Shown here: piece by piece, positions 1 through 8,516 of the stretch
How positions within the stretch are numbered: the first letter of the stretch is position 1
How the letters are laid out: each line of letters opens with the position of its first letter
Origin: Methanobacteriota archaeon
GTDB lineage: Archaea; Thermoplasmatota; Poseidoniia; Poseidoniales; Thalassarchaeaceae
Assembly (NCBI GenBank): GCA_002719615.1
Contig: PBHZ01000011.1
Span: 52,887 to 82,040, forward strand
Length of the DNA: 29,154 bases
Direction: 5' to 3'
Position numbers and translations under genes: made by a program
The notes under the pieces: generated by a model
Seen by the model: only the letters and a program-made list of their open reading frames with translations
What the model was told of the DNA's origin: nothing
Database searches by the model: none

Positions 1-1304
1 CTTCCGGAAACGGTATTAGGCCAAGCCAAACCGACCCATAGCGTTACGCAGTTATCTAATTTTTCTGTAAGAGCATTGACAAGATCTTCGTCTCCACCTC
101 CTAGGTCTATGGAAGATCTTAATCTCTTGGAGGTTGGTGACTGTAACCTAATTACTTGAGAAGTGGGCGCTCCTTCAGCAGAAATTATTTCTATCTCTAT
201 TATTCTTTCTTTCCTTGAAAAATTATGTACCATGACGATTAAATCGGTTTGCCCCTCAGATGCTAGTGGTGGAATCTCTAAATCCATTCTCCATTCATCT
301 TCTACAATAGATGAATGTCCCCTTTGAACATCTCCTACTAATCTATCTATAACCCTAAAAAAAGAAGGTTGCCAACTTTTAGTGTGTTGAAGGAGTATTT
401 GTAAAGAATTTAAATTGAATTTCGTATCTGATTTTAAATCATCTACTGCTGAAACTTTGAATACTCTCTTTATTTCTGTAAACATTCTATTTTCATCTAG
501 TAAATTAAGTGAGTTGAGGTGTAATGTTCTAAGTAAATATTCAACGGCCTCTTCGGGGTTGGTATGTCTCCTAACTTTATTTTTCAAAGAGTTAATCCAT
601 TCTTCAAAGTACGATGCTGTTTCTGGATCTAAATGAGCTATTAATATTTCAGTAATAACCTTTTCAAGTGCACTGTGGTGTAATGTTGGAGCATGTAAAG
701 ATAATAATGGGAATTGATTGTCTCGCATTGGTATTTCTGTTGAATCAAGAGATATAGATAGTAAAAAAGAAAATATTCCTAAGATTATCGCTGAACCATT
801 AAGTATTGAGCCTAGGACTATATCTGTTTGAAATGAAGAAATAAAGTAAAGCAAAATAGCGCTGAATAATGGAGCTAGTAATCGTGTTGTTTCTAGAATG
901 CGCCTTTCTCGAAGAGAATTGATAATCCTCTCTGTTCCTGGTATTGAGTTCATTGATTTTTTCCCATCTGAAGTTTTTAATTGTAATCTATCTCTAGCTG
1001 ACATCTGAGCGAATATTATTGCCAAGAAACTAGGAATAAATAACAAGAAAATAAAGAAAAATAATACTATGCTAATTCTAACGTCTGTGTTTTCAAATTT
1101 AAAATAATTTAAAGTGGAATAAATTGGTGCTAAGAACAAAAGGGAGATACGAATTTGTTGTAACGCCCTGTAAGAAGCAATCCTAGTCCATAACTTTCTT
1201 CCTGTATCTCTTGCTTGTACTCTTCGATATAATGAGTCTTGATTTCCTGCACCATAGGTACTACCAATTCCATAGGGAGTTGGTAGTTCAGACTCTTTGC
1301 TCAT
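1..1304 (-). CDS. Unknown multi-helix membrane protein, C-terminus cut by window edge
   Basis: Reading the minus strand from the ATG at 1304 gives an unbroken frame of 434 codons to the edge of the window with no stop, so the gene is partial. The start reads MSKESELPTPYGIGSTYGAG. Hydrophobic segments lie at about residues 50-68, 75-99, 141-157 and 161-185, in two pairs separated by a basic, polar stretch (about 100-138). After the fourth helix the remaining roughly 250 residues are soluble, with an alpha-helical part followed by a beta-rich part that includes the run IVMVHNFSRKERIIEIEII. I do not recognise the family. Two helix hairpins with a large soluble tail would suit a membrane-anchored scaffold or sensor, but that is a guess. 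No strong Shine-Dalgarno sequence precedes the ATG. Codon use and base composition resemble the neighbouring genes, so it appears native. Confidence 0.75.
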   Translation of the reverse strand, partial: MSKESELPTPYGIGSTYGAGNQDSLYRRVQARDTGRKLWTRIASYRALQQIRISLLFLAPIYSTLNYFKFENTDVRISIVLFFFIFLLFIPSFLAIIFAQMSARDRLQLKTSDGKKSMNSIPGTERIINSLRERRILETTRLLAPLFSAILLYFISSFQTDIVLGSILNGSAIILGIFSFLLSISLDSTEIPMRDNQFPLLSLHAPTLHHSALEKVITEILIAHLDPETASYFEEWINSLKNKVRRHTNPEEAVEYLLRTLHLNSLNLLDENRMFTEIKRVFKVSAVDDLKSDTKFNLNSLQILLQHTKSWQPSFFRVIDRLVGDVQRGHSSIVEDEWRMDLEIPPLASEGQTDLIVMVHNFSRKERIIEIEIISAEGAPTSQVIRLQSPTSKRLRSSIDLGGGDEDLVNALTEKLDNCVTLWVGLAWPNTVSG

Positions 1305-1362
1305 GATTGTTCGAAAAGTATCATGAAGTTTATGCTATCGGCCTAATTGTATTAAAAATGTC

Positions 1363-1371
1363 CTTTTATAA
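1363..1371 (+). promoter_or_regulatory. Candidate TATA box (box A) for tRNA-Arg
   Basis: TTTTATAAC lies about 40 bases before the first base of the mature tRNA. With the usual archaeal spacing of about 26 bases from box A to the start site, transcription would begin near 1393 and leave a leader of about 15 bases for RNase P to remove. The position is right, but AT-rich boxes are common in this low-GC sequence. Confidence 0.4.
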
Positions 1372-1407
1372 CAATACATTTCTTGAGAGACGCGTCGTCG
1401 GAAAAAC

Positions 1408-1485
1408 GGGCGTGTAGCATAGCCTGGATAATGCACTGGCCTCCTAAGCCAGGGATCGCGGGTTCGAATCCTGCCGCGCCCGCCA
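1408..1485 (+). tRNA. tRNA-Arg (anticodon CCU), with encoded CCA
   Basis: A full cloverleaf can be drawn. The acceptor stem GGGCGTG pairs with CGCGCCC with one G-U pair. The D stem is GCAT/ATGC. The anticodon stem CTGGC/GCCAG closes the seven-base loop CTCCTAA, whose middle bases 1443-1445 are CCT. The T stem GCGGG/CCTGC closes TTCGAAT. The discriminator base is G1482 and CCA is encoded at 1483-1485. Anticodon CCU reads the arginine codon AGG. No intron is seen in the anticodon loop. The stretch is more GC-rich than its surroundings, as expected for a structural RNA. It runs convergent to uvrA and ends 3 bases before the uvrA stop codon. Confidence 0.95.
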
Positions 1486-1488
1486 TAA

Positions 1489-4464
1489 TCATAATAAATT
1501 TTGAAGATGTTTGCCTGTAAAACTATCAGCATTATTAGAAATTTCTTCGGGTGTGCCTTGAGCGATAATATATCCTCCCCTTTCTCCTCCTTCTGGACCA
1601 AGGTCAATTACCCAATCTGCGCATTTAATAACATCTAAATGATGTTCAATTACTATTACAGTGTGGCCATTTCTACGTAATCTGAGTAATACGTCTACCA
1701 ATTGGTGTACATCAGATAATGCCAATCCCGTTGTGGGCTCATCTAATATGTACATTGTATGTTTTCTAGGTACTTTATGCAACTCTGTAGCCAATTTTAT
1801 TCTTTGTGCCTCTCCTCCTGAAAGAGTTGTAGCAGGTTGACCAAGGCGGATATATCCCAATCCTACATCCTGCAAAGTTGAGAGAATTCTGTAAATTGAT
1901 TTTTGATTATTAAAAAATATACATCCTTCATCTACGTTCATTTCCAAAACATCATGAATTGTTTTACCGCGCCATAAAACTTCTAATGTTTCTCTAGTGT
2001 ATCTCTTACCTTTGCAAACATCACATGTTACCCAGACATCTGGTAAAAAATTCATTTCAAGTTTTGAGGAGCCTGCGCCCTTGCAAGACTCACATCGGCC
2101 GCCTTTTACATTAAATGAAAATTGTCCTGGACCATATCCACGTTCTTTTGAAATATTAGTCTGAGAAAATAAGTCTCTAATTGGTGTAAATAGTCCCGTA
2201 TATGTTGCAGGGTTTGATCTGGGCGTACGTCCGATTGGGGATTGATTGATTACAATCACTTTATCTATGCTTTCCAATCCTTCAATACTATCATGAAGTC
2301 CTGGTACATCATCAGAACCGTGTAATTGTCTAAGAAGTGCGGGCGCTAGAGTAGACGTAACAAGAGATGATTTACCTGAACCTGATACGCCGGTGAATAC
2401 GACAAAACGCCCTAATGGAATATTTACATCTATATTCTGTAGATTATTTTGTCTGGCGCCATTGATTTTAATCCAATAATCTGTTTTGGGTTTTTGTCTA
2501 TCTTTTGGTAATGGGATAGAGGATTTTCCTGATAGGTAAGCGCTAGTAATACTTTTTTTATTTTTAATCAAATCTTCAATTGTTCCGCTTACTAATATTT
2601 GTCCTCCTTCTTTACCTGCTCCCGGACCAATATCAACTATCCAGTCGGCTTGTCTCATTGTAGCTTCATCGTGTTCGACAACAAGTAACGTGTTTCCTAA
2701 ATCTGTTAATTCCCTCAGTGTTTCTAGTAATCTACCATTATCTCTTGGATGCAGGCCTATACTAGGTTCATCTAAAACATACATTACACCTGTAAGTCTA
2801 GTTCCTATTTGAGTAGCAAGTCTGATTCTTTGAGACTCACCCCCTGAAAGGGTGTTTGCACGACGGTCTAATGTTAGATAATCAAGTCCTACTAATGCCA
2901 AAAATCGTAGACGAGATTCTATTTCTTTAATGATATCATGCCCAATATAAAGCGATTTATCGTTTAAACTGGTTGCTTTTAGAACTGTAATCGTCTCTGG
3001 TTTTTTTCTTCCCAATTTTTCCCAAGTTTTTACATTATCATCTAAACGCCATTTTTGGACTACTGCTAAAGCCTCCAGTACACTACAAGCAGATATTTCT
3101 GGTAAAGAAACGCCGCCGACAATAACACCACTGACTGCAGGATTTAATTTTTGACCATTGCAATCTAAACATGGTTCGTCAGTCATGTATGAAGTTAGTC
3201 TCGATCGGGTACGATCTGAGCTAGTATCAGTATATGTCCTGTTCAATCTAGAATAAACTCCTTCCCATGGTTTTGCCATTTTATATGTAGATCCTCCTTC
3301 AGAAGAAAACTCAAATTTTATTGGGGTACTTCCTGAACCATTTAACAAAATATCGCGTGCATCGTCATCTAATTTTTGAAACGGTATATTTGTTGGAATT
3401 TGATAATGATTACACGTTTGTATCATCTGTTTTCTATACCACCCAGACATCATTGATCTTCGAAACGGAATAATACATCCCTCTTCGACGGTTGATGTTT
3501 TATCTATTATTAACTCTGCTGAGAATGTTCTTTGGACGCCTAGGCCTTGACAGGACGGGCATGCTCCTAATGGATTGTTGAATGAAAATACTCGGGGCGA
3601 CATCTCAGGTATGAAAGAGCCATGCTCGGGACACGCGAATTCCTCCGAGTATGCTATAATTTCACCCTGTTTAATTCTAGATTTTGGAGTTTTTCTATTG
3701 TTTCGCTTATCGGTCTTCGGTTGTTGTATGCTTTCTACAGCTACTATTCCCCCACCCAAACGCAATCCTGCATCTATTGCTTCTGTTAATCTTTGTCTAT
3801 TTTCTCTTGAAGGTTTTAGTCTATCTATTCTAATATCGATATCATGTCTTAAATTCTTTTCTAAAACTGGAGGTTTTTCAAAGCTGACTTCTCGGCCATT
3901 GACTTTGCCATCCAAATATCCTTGTTCTACTAAACCTCTGAATAAATCCTGATGGGTTCCCTTTCGATTACGTACCGTGGGACTCCAAATTGCTAAAGCA
4001 TGGTTTTCAAATCGCCACATTACATCGTCTACTATTTCTTGAATGGTTCTTCTTGCAACTTCGTTACCACATTCGGGACAGTGTGGGATTCCTACTCTAG
4101 CCCATAAAAGACGCATGTAATCCATCATTTCTGTCACAGTTGCTACTGTGGAACGAGGGTTATGACTGCCTTGCTTCTGATCAATACTGATTGCAGGAGA
4201 TAAACCTTCTATTGAGTCGCAGTCTGGTTTTTTCATTTGCCCTAAAAATTGGCGAGCATAGGAGCTTAAACTTTCAACATATCTTCTTTGTCCTTCAGCA
4301 TATAATGTGTCAAAGGCTAGAGAAGACTTACCTGAACCTGAAACCCCAGTTAAAACAACAAATTTACTTCTTGGTATGTTTACATCAATATCTTTCAGGT
4401 TATGAGTTCGGGCCCCTCTTACTTCTATCCAATCTTCCTGATTGGAACCTTTCCTATTTTTCAT
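1489..4464 (-). CDS. uvrA: UvrABC excision nuclease subunit A (damage-recognition ATPase)
   Basis: UvrA dimers scan DNA for bulky lesions and load UvrB in nucleotide-excision repair. The protein is about 991 residues, slightly longer than the usual 940-960. It has two ABC ATPase modules. The first has Walker A GVSGSGKSS at about residue 40, signature LSGGESQRIRLA near 538 and LDEPSIGLHPRD just after. The second has Walker A GVSGSGKSS near 690, signature LSGGEAQRIKLA near 877, and LDEPTTGLALSDV. Zinc-binding cysteine pairs are visible as CPEC in the UvrB-binding region, CPEHG...CPSC, and CESC...CDVC near 790-816. In the second module the residue after TTGL is Ala, where most UvrA proteins I recall have His. 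I chose the ATG at 4464 over a GTG at 4473 because AGGAGG sits eight bases upstream of the ATG. No uvrB or uvrC is in the window. UvrABC in archaea is generally considered acquired from bacteria. Confidence 0.96.
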   Translation of the reverse strand: MKNRKGSNQEDWIEVRGARTHNLKDIDVNIPRSKFVVLTGVSGSGKSSLAFDTLYAEGQRRYVESLSSYARQFLGQMKKPDCDSIEGLSPAISIDQKQGSHNPRSTVATVTEMMDYMRLLWARVGIPHCPECGNEVARRTIQEIVDDVMWRFENHALAIWSPTVRNRKGTHQDLFRGLVEQGYLDGKVNGREVSFEKPPVLEKNLRHDIDIRIDRLKPSRENRQRLTEAIDAGLRLGGGIVAVESIQQPKTDKRNNRKTPKSRIKQGEIIAYSEEFACPEHGSFIPEMSPRVFSFNNPLGACPSCQGLGVQRTFSAELIIDKTSTVEEGCIIPFRRSMMSGWYRKQMIQTCNHYQIPTNIPFQKLDDDARDILLNGSGSTPIKFEFSSEGGSTYKMAKPWEGVYSRLNRTYTDTSSDRTRSRLTSYMTDEPCLDCNGQKLNPAVSGVIVGGVSLPEISACSVLEALAVVQKWRLDDNVKTWEKLGRKKPETITVLKATSLNDKSLYIGHDIIKEIESRLRFLALVGLDYLTLDRRANTLSGGESQRIRLATQIGTRLTGVMYVLDEPSIGLHPRDNGRLLETLRELTDLGNTLLVVEHDEATMRQADWIVDIGPGAGKEGGQILVSGTIEDLIKNKKSITSAYLSGKSSIPLPKDRQKPKTDYWIKINGARQNNLQNIDVNIPLGRFVVFTGVSGSGKSSLVTSTLAPALLRQLHGSDDVPGLHDSIEGLESIDKVIVINQSPIGRTPRSNPATYTGLFTPIRDLFSQTNISKERGYGPGQFSFNVKGGRCESCKGAGSSKLEMNFLPDVWVTCDVCKGKRYTRETLEVLWRGKTIHDVLEMNVDEGCIFFNNQKSIYRILSTLQDVGLGYIRLGQPATTLSGGEAQRIKLATELHKVPRKHTMYILDEPTTGLALSDVHQLVDVLLRLRRNGHTVIVIEHHLDVIKCADWVIDLGPEGGERGGYIIAQGTPEEISNNADSFTGKHLQNLL

Positions 4465-4541
4465 GGTATTCACCTCCTATACTCTGTCCAAACATCTATT
4501 GCCCTTGAATTCATGGTTGTGAAATCGAAACAACAGTTTGG

Positions 4542-5747
4542 TTATCTTAACCATAATGCTTCAATTGTTTCACCGGATTTAGCATCTACATTAGGAGGCA
4601 ATAAAGATAATCCATTGTGAACTACCATGCTGTTAATATTTCCACTGCCTTGGTGGGATTTTGTTGTTGCCTTCAACATACCATTCTCATTAGTAATGTT
4701 TATTCTTCTTAGACATACTTTATCTGGCGCTCCTTTAAGAGGATTTTTTAATACTACATTGACTCTATCGGCCAATTTGGGGCCTTTTTCTGCATTAAAG
4801 CCCAATGAATATGATATCCAGGGAAATACTATCATTGTAAAAACAACATGGCTACTTACTGGGTTACCTGGTAAACCAAACAAAGGAGTTTCTTTCCATT
4901 TTCCGAATAGTGGGGGCCCTCCGGGTCTCATTTTTATTTTCCAAAATTTAATCTTTCCTTCCTCTTCCATTATCTTTCTAACCATATCCCATTTGCCCAT
5001 ACTAACGCCTCCACTAGTTAATATTGCATCACATGTTTTAGAAGCTTGATTCAATACGTCCCTTAATCCTTCGATTGAATCTTGTACTATGTCAAATCTG
5101 ATTGGTTCGCAACCAATTTTTTTTACTAAAGCCGCTAAACCAAAAGAATTCGATTCGTATATTTGCCCATCAAGGAGTTTTTTTCCAGGTTTTACTAATT
5201 CGTCGCCGTTACTTATTATGGCAATCTTTGGCTTTTGTATCACCTCTAATTCATCATAGCCAATTGTTGCTGAAAGTGATATTTCAGCAGAATTTAACAT
5301 AGTCCCTGCAGCCAATGATTTATCCCCTTTAGATATATTTTCACCACATTTGCGTACATATGCAGTCCTAGCAGGGCCATTGATGATTACATTGTTTTCT
5401 TGTATATCTGAGTCTTCAATTATTACAATAGCATCTGCGCCCTTGGGCATGGGAGCGCCTGTCATTATTCTACAAGCCTGTCCAGATTGTATAGAATAGG
5501 TCCTATGATTGCCAGTTTTATTAGTTCCAACTATTTTTAATTTAGTACCATGACTTTTACAATCTTCTGATTTCACAGCCCAGCCATCCATAGAGGAATT
5601 ATCAAAACGCGGATCGTTGACTTTTGATACAACATCATTAGCCAGTATTCTATGTATTGATTCATCCAAAGAAGTGATTTCGGTTTTTTTCTTTAAAGGG
5701 TACTTACAGGATATTTGGATGGCTTCCTCTATCGTTACTCCTTCCAT
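4542..5747 (-). CDS. moeA: Molybdopterin molybdenumtransferase MoeA
   Basis: MoeA inserts molybdate (or tungstate) into adenylylated molybdopterin, the last step of molybdenum cofactor synthesis, in the cytosol. The 401 residues match the family's usual length of about 400. Visible family motifs are the N-terminal substrate region (DPRFDNSSMDGWAVKS), GAPMPKGADAIV near residue 110, TSGGVSMGKWDMV near 247 in the MPT-binding domain, GGPPLFG, and LPGNPVSS near 295. The C-terminal beta-barrel domain IV is present (about 320-401), so the protein looks complete. The gene lies upstream of uvrA with about 77 bases between them, and is divergent from the exporter at 5800. No other cofactor genes (moaA, mogA, mobA) are in the window. 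Its presence implies that the cell makes at least one molybdo- or tungsto-enzyme. Confidence 0.93.
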   Translation of the reverse strand: MEGVTIEEAIQISCKYPLKKKTEITSLDESIHRILANDVVSKVNDPRFDNSSMDGWAVKSEDCKSHGTKLKIVGTNKTGNHRTYSIQSGQACRIMTGAPMPKGADAIVIIEDSDIQENNVIINGPARTAYVRKCGENISKGDKSLAAGTMLNSAEISLSATIGYDELEVIQKPKIAIISNGDELVKPGKKLLDGQIYESNSFGLAALVKKIGCEPIRFDIVQDSIEGLRDVLNQASKTCDAILTSGGVSMGKWDMVRKIMEEEGKIKFWKIKMRPGGPPLFGKWKETPLFGLPGNPVSSHVVFTMIVFPWISYSLGFNAEKGPKLADRVNVVLKNPLKGAPDKVCLRRINITNENGMLKATTKSHQGSGNINSMVVHNGLSLLPPNVDAKSGETIEALWLR

Positions 5748-5789
5748 AGTATCGATGTTGGGAGGAAGTTGTTAAAGTTCTCCTACCTT

Positions 5790-5799
5790 ACCAATAAAT
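5790..5799 (-). promoter_or_regulatory. Candidate TATA box for moeA
   Basis: On the minus strand this reads ATTTATTGG-like sequence about 48 bases before the moeA ATG. A start site about 26 bases downstream would leave a leader of roughly 20 bases. The 52-base gap to the divergent exporter gene is so short that the box abuts that gene's own start codon. Supported by position and AT content only. Confidence 0.3.
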
Positions 5800-6552
5800 A
5801 TGCAGATAGAGTTCGAGATTGTTGTATTTGGACTATTTCTAATGGCGCTTCTATATTCTACTGTAGGGCATGGAGGAGCCTCGGGCTATTTGGCGATACT
5901 ATCATTGAGTGTTTATGCCAATGAAGGTGATTTGTGGTTGAAACAATATGCATGGTTTTTGAATTTGATAGTGGCTGGTATCGCTTTCTTCAATTATAGA
6001 AAAGAGGGTTTTCACAATTTCAATCTTACTTGGCCCTTTCTCGTTACAAGTATTCCCTTTACATTTTTTGCTAGTTCTCTAAAAATCGGTAATGACCAAT
6101 ATAACCTATTACTTTCAATATTTTTAGTTTTTGCAGCTTGGAAATTATTAGTAGATAAAAAAGAAAATGTGGAAGATATTAGAACCCTTAAAGTCCTTGA
6201 TGGGGTATTGATTGGAGCAATTATAGGCTTGACCTGTGGGCTTGTTGGCATAGGAGGAGGTGTGATTCTATCTCCAATACTAATTATTAATGGATGGGCG
6301 AATCCGAAGACTGCTGCGGCCACTTCTTCAATTTTCATTTGGTGTAACTCTTTAACAGGGATACTTGGTTCTAGCATATCTCAGCAACTAGTCGATTTAG
6401 GCAATATTACCCCATTTGCAACGGCTGTTTTATTGGGAGGCTTTATTGGTTCGAAATATGGTTCAAGAAAAGCACCACAAAGTTCTGTAAAATACTTATT
6501 ATCTGCTGTATTGATCATTGCTGCATCTAAGAGAATAATTGAAATTTTATAA
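5800..6552 (+). CDS. TauE/SafE family membrane exporter (sulfite/sulfonate type)
   Basis: This is a 250-residue integral membrane protein, nearly all hydrophobic, with about seven or eight helices. It has the internal duplication typical of the family: the first half carries TVGHGGASGYLAIL near residue 22, and the second half carries the related GLVGIGGGVILSPILI near residue 147. Family members (TauE, SafE, CysZ-like DUF81 proteins) are proposed to export sulfite, sulfoacetate or related organosulfur anions, but many have unknown substrates. The gene stands alone, divergent from moeA and ending 3 bases before the stop of the opposing gene at 6556. A sulfate-activation cassette lies a few kilobases away, which makes a sulfur anion plausible as substrate but does not prove it. 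Start is the ATG at 5800. Confidence 0.82.
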   Translation: MQIEFEIVVFGLFLMALLYSTVGHGGASGYLAILSLSVYANEGDLWLKQYAWFLNLIVAGIAFFNYRKEGFHNFNLTWPFLVTSIPFTFFASSLKIGNDQYNLLLSIFLVFAAWKLLVDKKENVEDIRTLKVLDGVLIGAIIGLTCGLVGIGGGVILSPILIINGWANPKTAAATSSIFIWCNSLTGILGSSISQQLVDLGNITPFATAVLLGGFIGSKYGSRKAPQSSVKYLLSAVLIIAASKRIIEIL

Positions 6553-6555
6553 GAT

Positions 6556-7191
6556 TCAAGGCATATACTTATTGATTTTGATATATCCCAAATCCAATAA
6601 AAGATATATTGTTAATGACGAAAGGATAACTAACGATAAAATTATTCTGTTCCATTTCCTCTTCCTTTTATTTTCTTGCATAGAAATGGGAATATCAGGT
6701 ATCTGAGTTAAAGGGGGCAATGGAGGGGGCGGAAGGAGAGTATTATTTTCCTCTTCCTTTTCTATTATCTCAGGATATAATGTATCTAAATCGACCAAGC
6801 CTGGTGCTTCAGGAACTTCTAAAAAGAAATTTTTCCATTTTTCATTTATCTTGGTCTTTGTCAATGGTGTTATCAGGATATCGACCGCCCCTGCAGAATA
6901 AGCTGCATCTTCTACCTTCGAAATTCGTGTTTTGCTTGAAACAAAAATAATTCTTGCACCAGGGTCTATTTCCCTAATTTCTAATGCTGTAACATGGCCG
7001 TTGATGGTTGAAAGATCCAAACTAATAAATACTATTTCAGGCTTTTTTTTAACGTAATAATCCACTGCCTCATCCCCATCAGATGTTTTTACGCATATCC
7101 AGTTTTTTTCTTTCATAATAGTACTTATTCTTCCAGATGTTATTGGATTACTAATAGCAACCAATGCTGTCTTCTGTTCCTGAGAGTTCAT
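6556..7191 (-). CDS. Degenerate response-regulator receiver domain with C-terminal membrane anchor
   Basis: Residues 7-120 follow the alternating beta-alpha pattern of a CheY-like receiver, including GADDY-like GAVDILITPL at 101-110. The canonical residues are replaced. The acidic pair at the end of strand 1 is Ser-Asn, the phospho-acceptor Asp is Ser57 (VFISLDLSTING), and the conserved Lys is Thr108. Only the Ser/Thr site (Ser85) is kept. It therefore probably cannot be phosphorylated in the usual way. A proline-rich linker (about 143-158), a basic patch (NKRKRKW) and one C-terminal helix (about 172-190) follow, which predicts a tail-anchored cytosolic domain. I placed the start at the ATG at 7191, where the domain begins. 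A longer frame from 7269 would overlap the end of ftsY. It is the last gene of the pfdA-ftsY group. Function unknown; protein-protein signalling at the membrane is an inference. Confidence 0.72.
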   Translation of the reverse strand: MNSQEQKTALVAISNPITSGRISTIMKEKNWICVKTSDGDEAVDYYVKKKPEIVFISLDLSTINGHVTALEIREIDPGARIIFVSSKTRISKVEDAAYSAGAVDILITPLTKTKINEKWKNFFLEVPEAPGLVDLDTLYPEIIEKEEENNTLLPPPPLPPLTQIPDIPISMQENKRKRKWNRIILSLVILSSLTIYLLLDLGYIKINKYMP

Positions 7192-7241
7192 TATAACACT
7201 GACAGAGCGGGCTTTATTCAAGAACGGTACGGTATTAGAGA

Positions 7242-8507
7242 TTAATTTAATATAGATTCTAATAACCATTTAGGGTTAAATAATTCTAAATCACCATATT
7301 CCTGTCCAACTCCTGCTAATACTATTGGTCGCCCTGTTGCATGCGCTATAGAAAGTGCTGCTCCTCCGCGCGCATCGGTATCTAATTTTGAAAGTACTGC
7401 ACCATCAAAAGATAATATTTTTTGAAATTCTGATGCTTGCATGACTGCATCATTTCCAGCTAAGGCATCTGCAACAAATAAAACCAAATGTGGTTCTGTA
7501 ACTCTATGTATTTTTTGTAGCTCGTTCATCAAATTTGTTTTATTTTGCATTCTCCCAGCCGTATCTATAATAACTATGTCTTCACCTTTGGCTTTTGCAC
7601 TTTCTATGGCATCCCTAGAAACTGCAGCAGCGTCGCCGCCCCTTTGACTTTGTATGCATCTTACGCCTAAATTTTCTGCATGTAATGATAATTGATCAAT
7701 TGCTCCCGCTCTAAAGGTATCGGCAGCTGCCAAAACAACAGAATATCCAATATTAGTCAATCTATGAGTTATTTTGGCAGTAGTTGTTGTTTTTCCAGTT
7801 CCGTTAACACCAACAATCATAATAACTACAGGAGTTTTATTCGATACAAAGCTCTGAATTGTTTTATCAAAATCCCAATATCCAGCTTCCAAAAGAGAGA
7901 GAAGGGAGTTTTTTACAACCTTTTCTATAATCTCCTCTAACCCTAATTTTTTGTTAATTCGAATTCCAATGAGTTGAATTCGCAGTAGATTTATTAGTTC
8001 TGATACAGAATTATGTCCTATATCTGCTGATAATAAATCTTCTTCAAGTTCTTCTAAAATCTCTTCCAGAACGGGGCCGCCTTTGATTACACGGCCGCCT
8101 CTTTGTACCAGATTATGGGAGAAATCAAGTTTAAAAATAGGTCTATCTAGTTTTATTAATTCTCTTCCTGTTGTAGTTCGCATAGGATTGTATATCTTTT
8201 GGCCCGAATTTGAATTTACAGTTTCTTTTATTTTTTTTTCTCTTTCTAATCTTTTCCTTTCCTTTGATGATTTATTATATAAAAATGGGCTCTGATTTGA
8301 TTCATTATCTAAATTATCCCATTCATCCTGGGTTTCAAATGTAATTTGATTTTCTTCTATATCAATACTATCATTATTTATTTTCAGAAAATTATTCTGC
8401 CTTTCCGCGATTGCAGCTGCGGCTTCTGCAGAATTTTCATCTACAGTAATTTCTTCTTCAATAGATGGTTGTTTAACTCTTTTTTTGAATCTGTCGAATA
8501 GTCCCAT
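7242..8507 (-). CDS. ftsY: Signal recognition particle receptor FtsY
   Basis: FtsY is the membrane-associated GTPase that docks ribosome-nascent-chain/SRP complexes at the translocon. The 421 residues comprise an N-terminal acidic, charged A region (about 1-110), a helical N domain, and the G domain. GTPase motifs are clear: G1 GVNGTGKTTTT near residue 232, DTFRAGAIDQL near 265, DTAGRM near 312, and SKLDTDARGGAALS near 374, the last being typical of archaeal rather than bacterial FtsY. The C-terminus has the family ending GVGQEYGDLELFNPKWLLE. The gene lies 9 bases after pfdA, an arrangement conserved in many archaea, and upstream of the receiver-like membrane protein. Start is the ATG at 8507, giving the amphipathic MGLFDRFKKR that begins many FtsY proteins. 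Confidence 0.96.
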   Translation of the reverse strand: MGLFDRFKKRVKQPSIEEEITVDENSAEAAAAIAERQNNFLKINNDSIDIEENQITFETQDEWDNLDNESNQSPFLYNKSSKERKRLEREKKIKETVNSNSGQKIYNPMRTTTGRELIKLDRPIFKLDFSHNLVQRGGRVIKGGPVLEEILEELEEDLLSADIGHNSVSELINLLRIQLIGIRINKKLGLEEIIEKVVKNSLLSLLEAGYWDFDKTIQSFVSNKTPVVIMIVGVNGTGKTTTTAKITHRLTNIGYSVVLAAADTFRAGAIDQLSLHAENLGVRCIQSQRGGDAAAVSRDAIESAKAKGEDIVIIDTAGRMQNKTNLMNELQKIHRVTEPHLVLFVADALAGNDAVMQASEFQKILSFDGAVLSKLDTDARGGAALSIAHATGRPIVLAGVGQEYGDLELFNPKWLLESILN

Positions 8508-8516
8508 AACAATACC

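Noticed and set aside
415..636. Plus-strand frame of 73 codons
   Set aside because: It lies wholly opposite the open membrane-protein gene at 1-1304, which has coherent helices and continues to the edge. The plus frame has no ribosome-binding site or plausible domain.
1335..1607. Minus-strand frame of 90 codons across the tRNA
   Set aside because: It runs antisense through the tRNA and into the 3' end of uvrA in another frame. Its peptide (RGRIRTRDPWLRRP) is the well-known artefact of translating a tRNA complement.
3575..3952. Plus-strand frame of 125 codons
   Set aside because: Shadow of uvrA; the uvrA motifs on the opposite strand are unambiguous.
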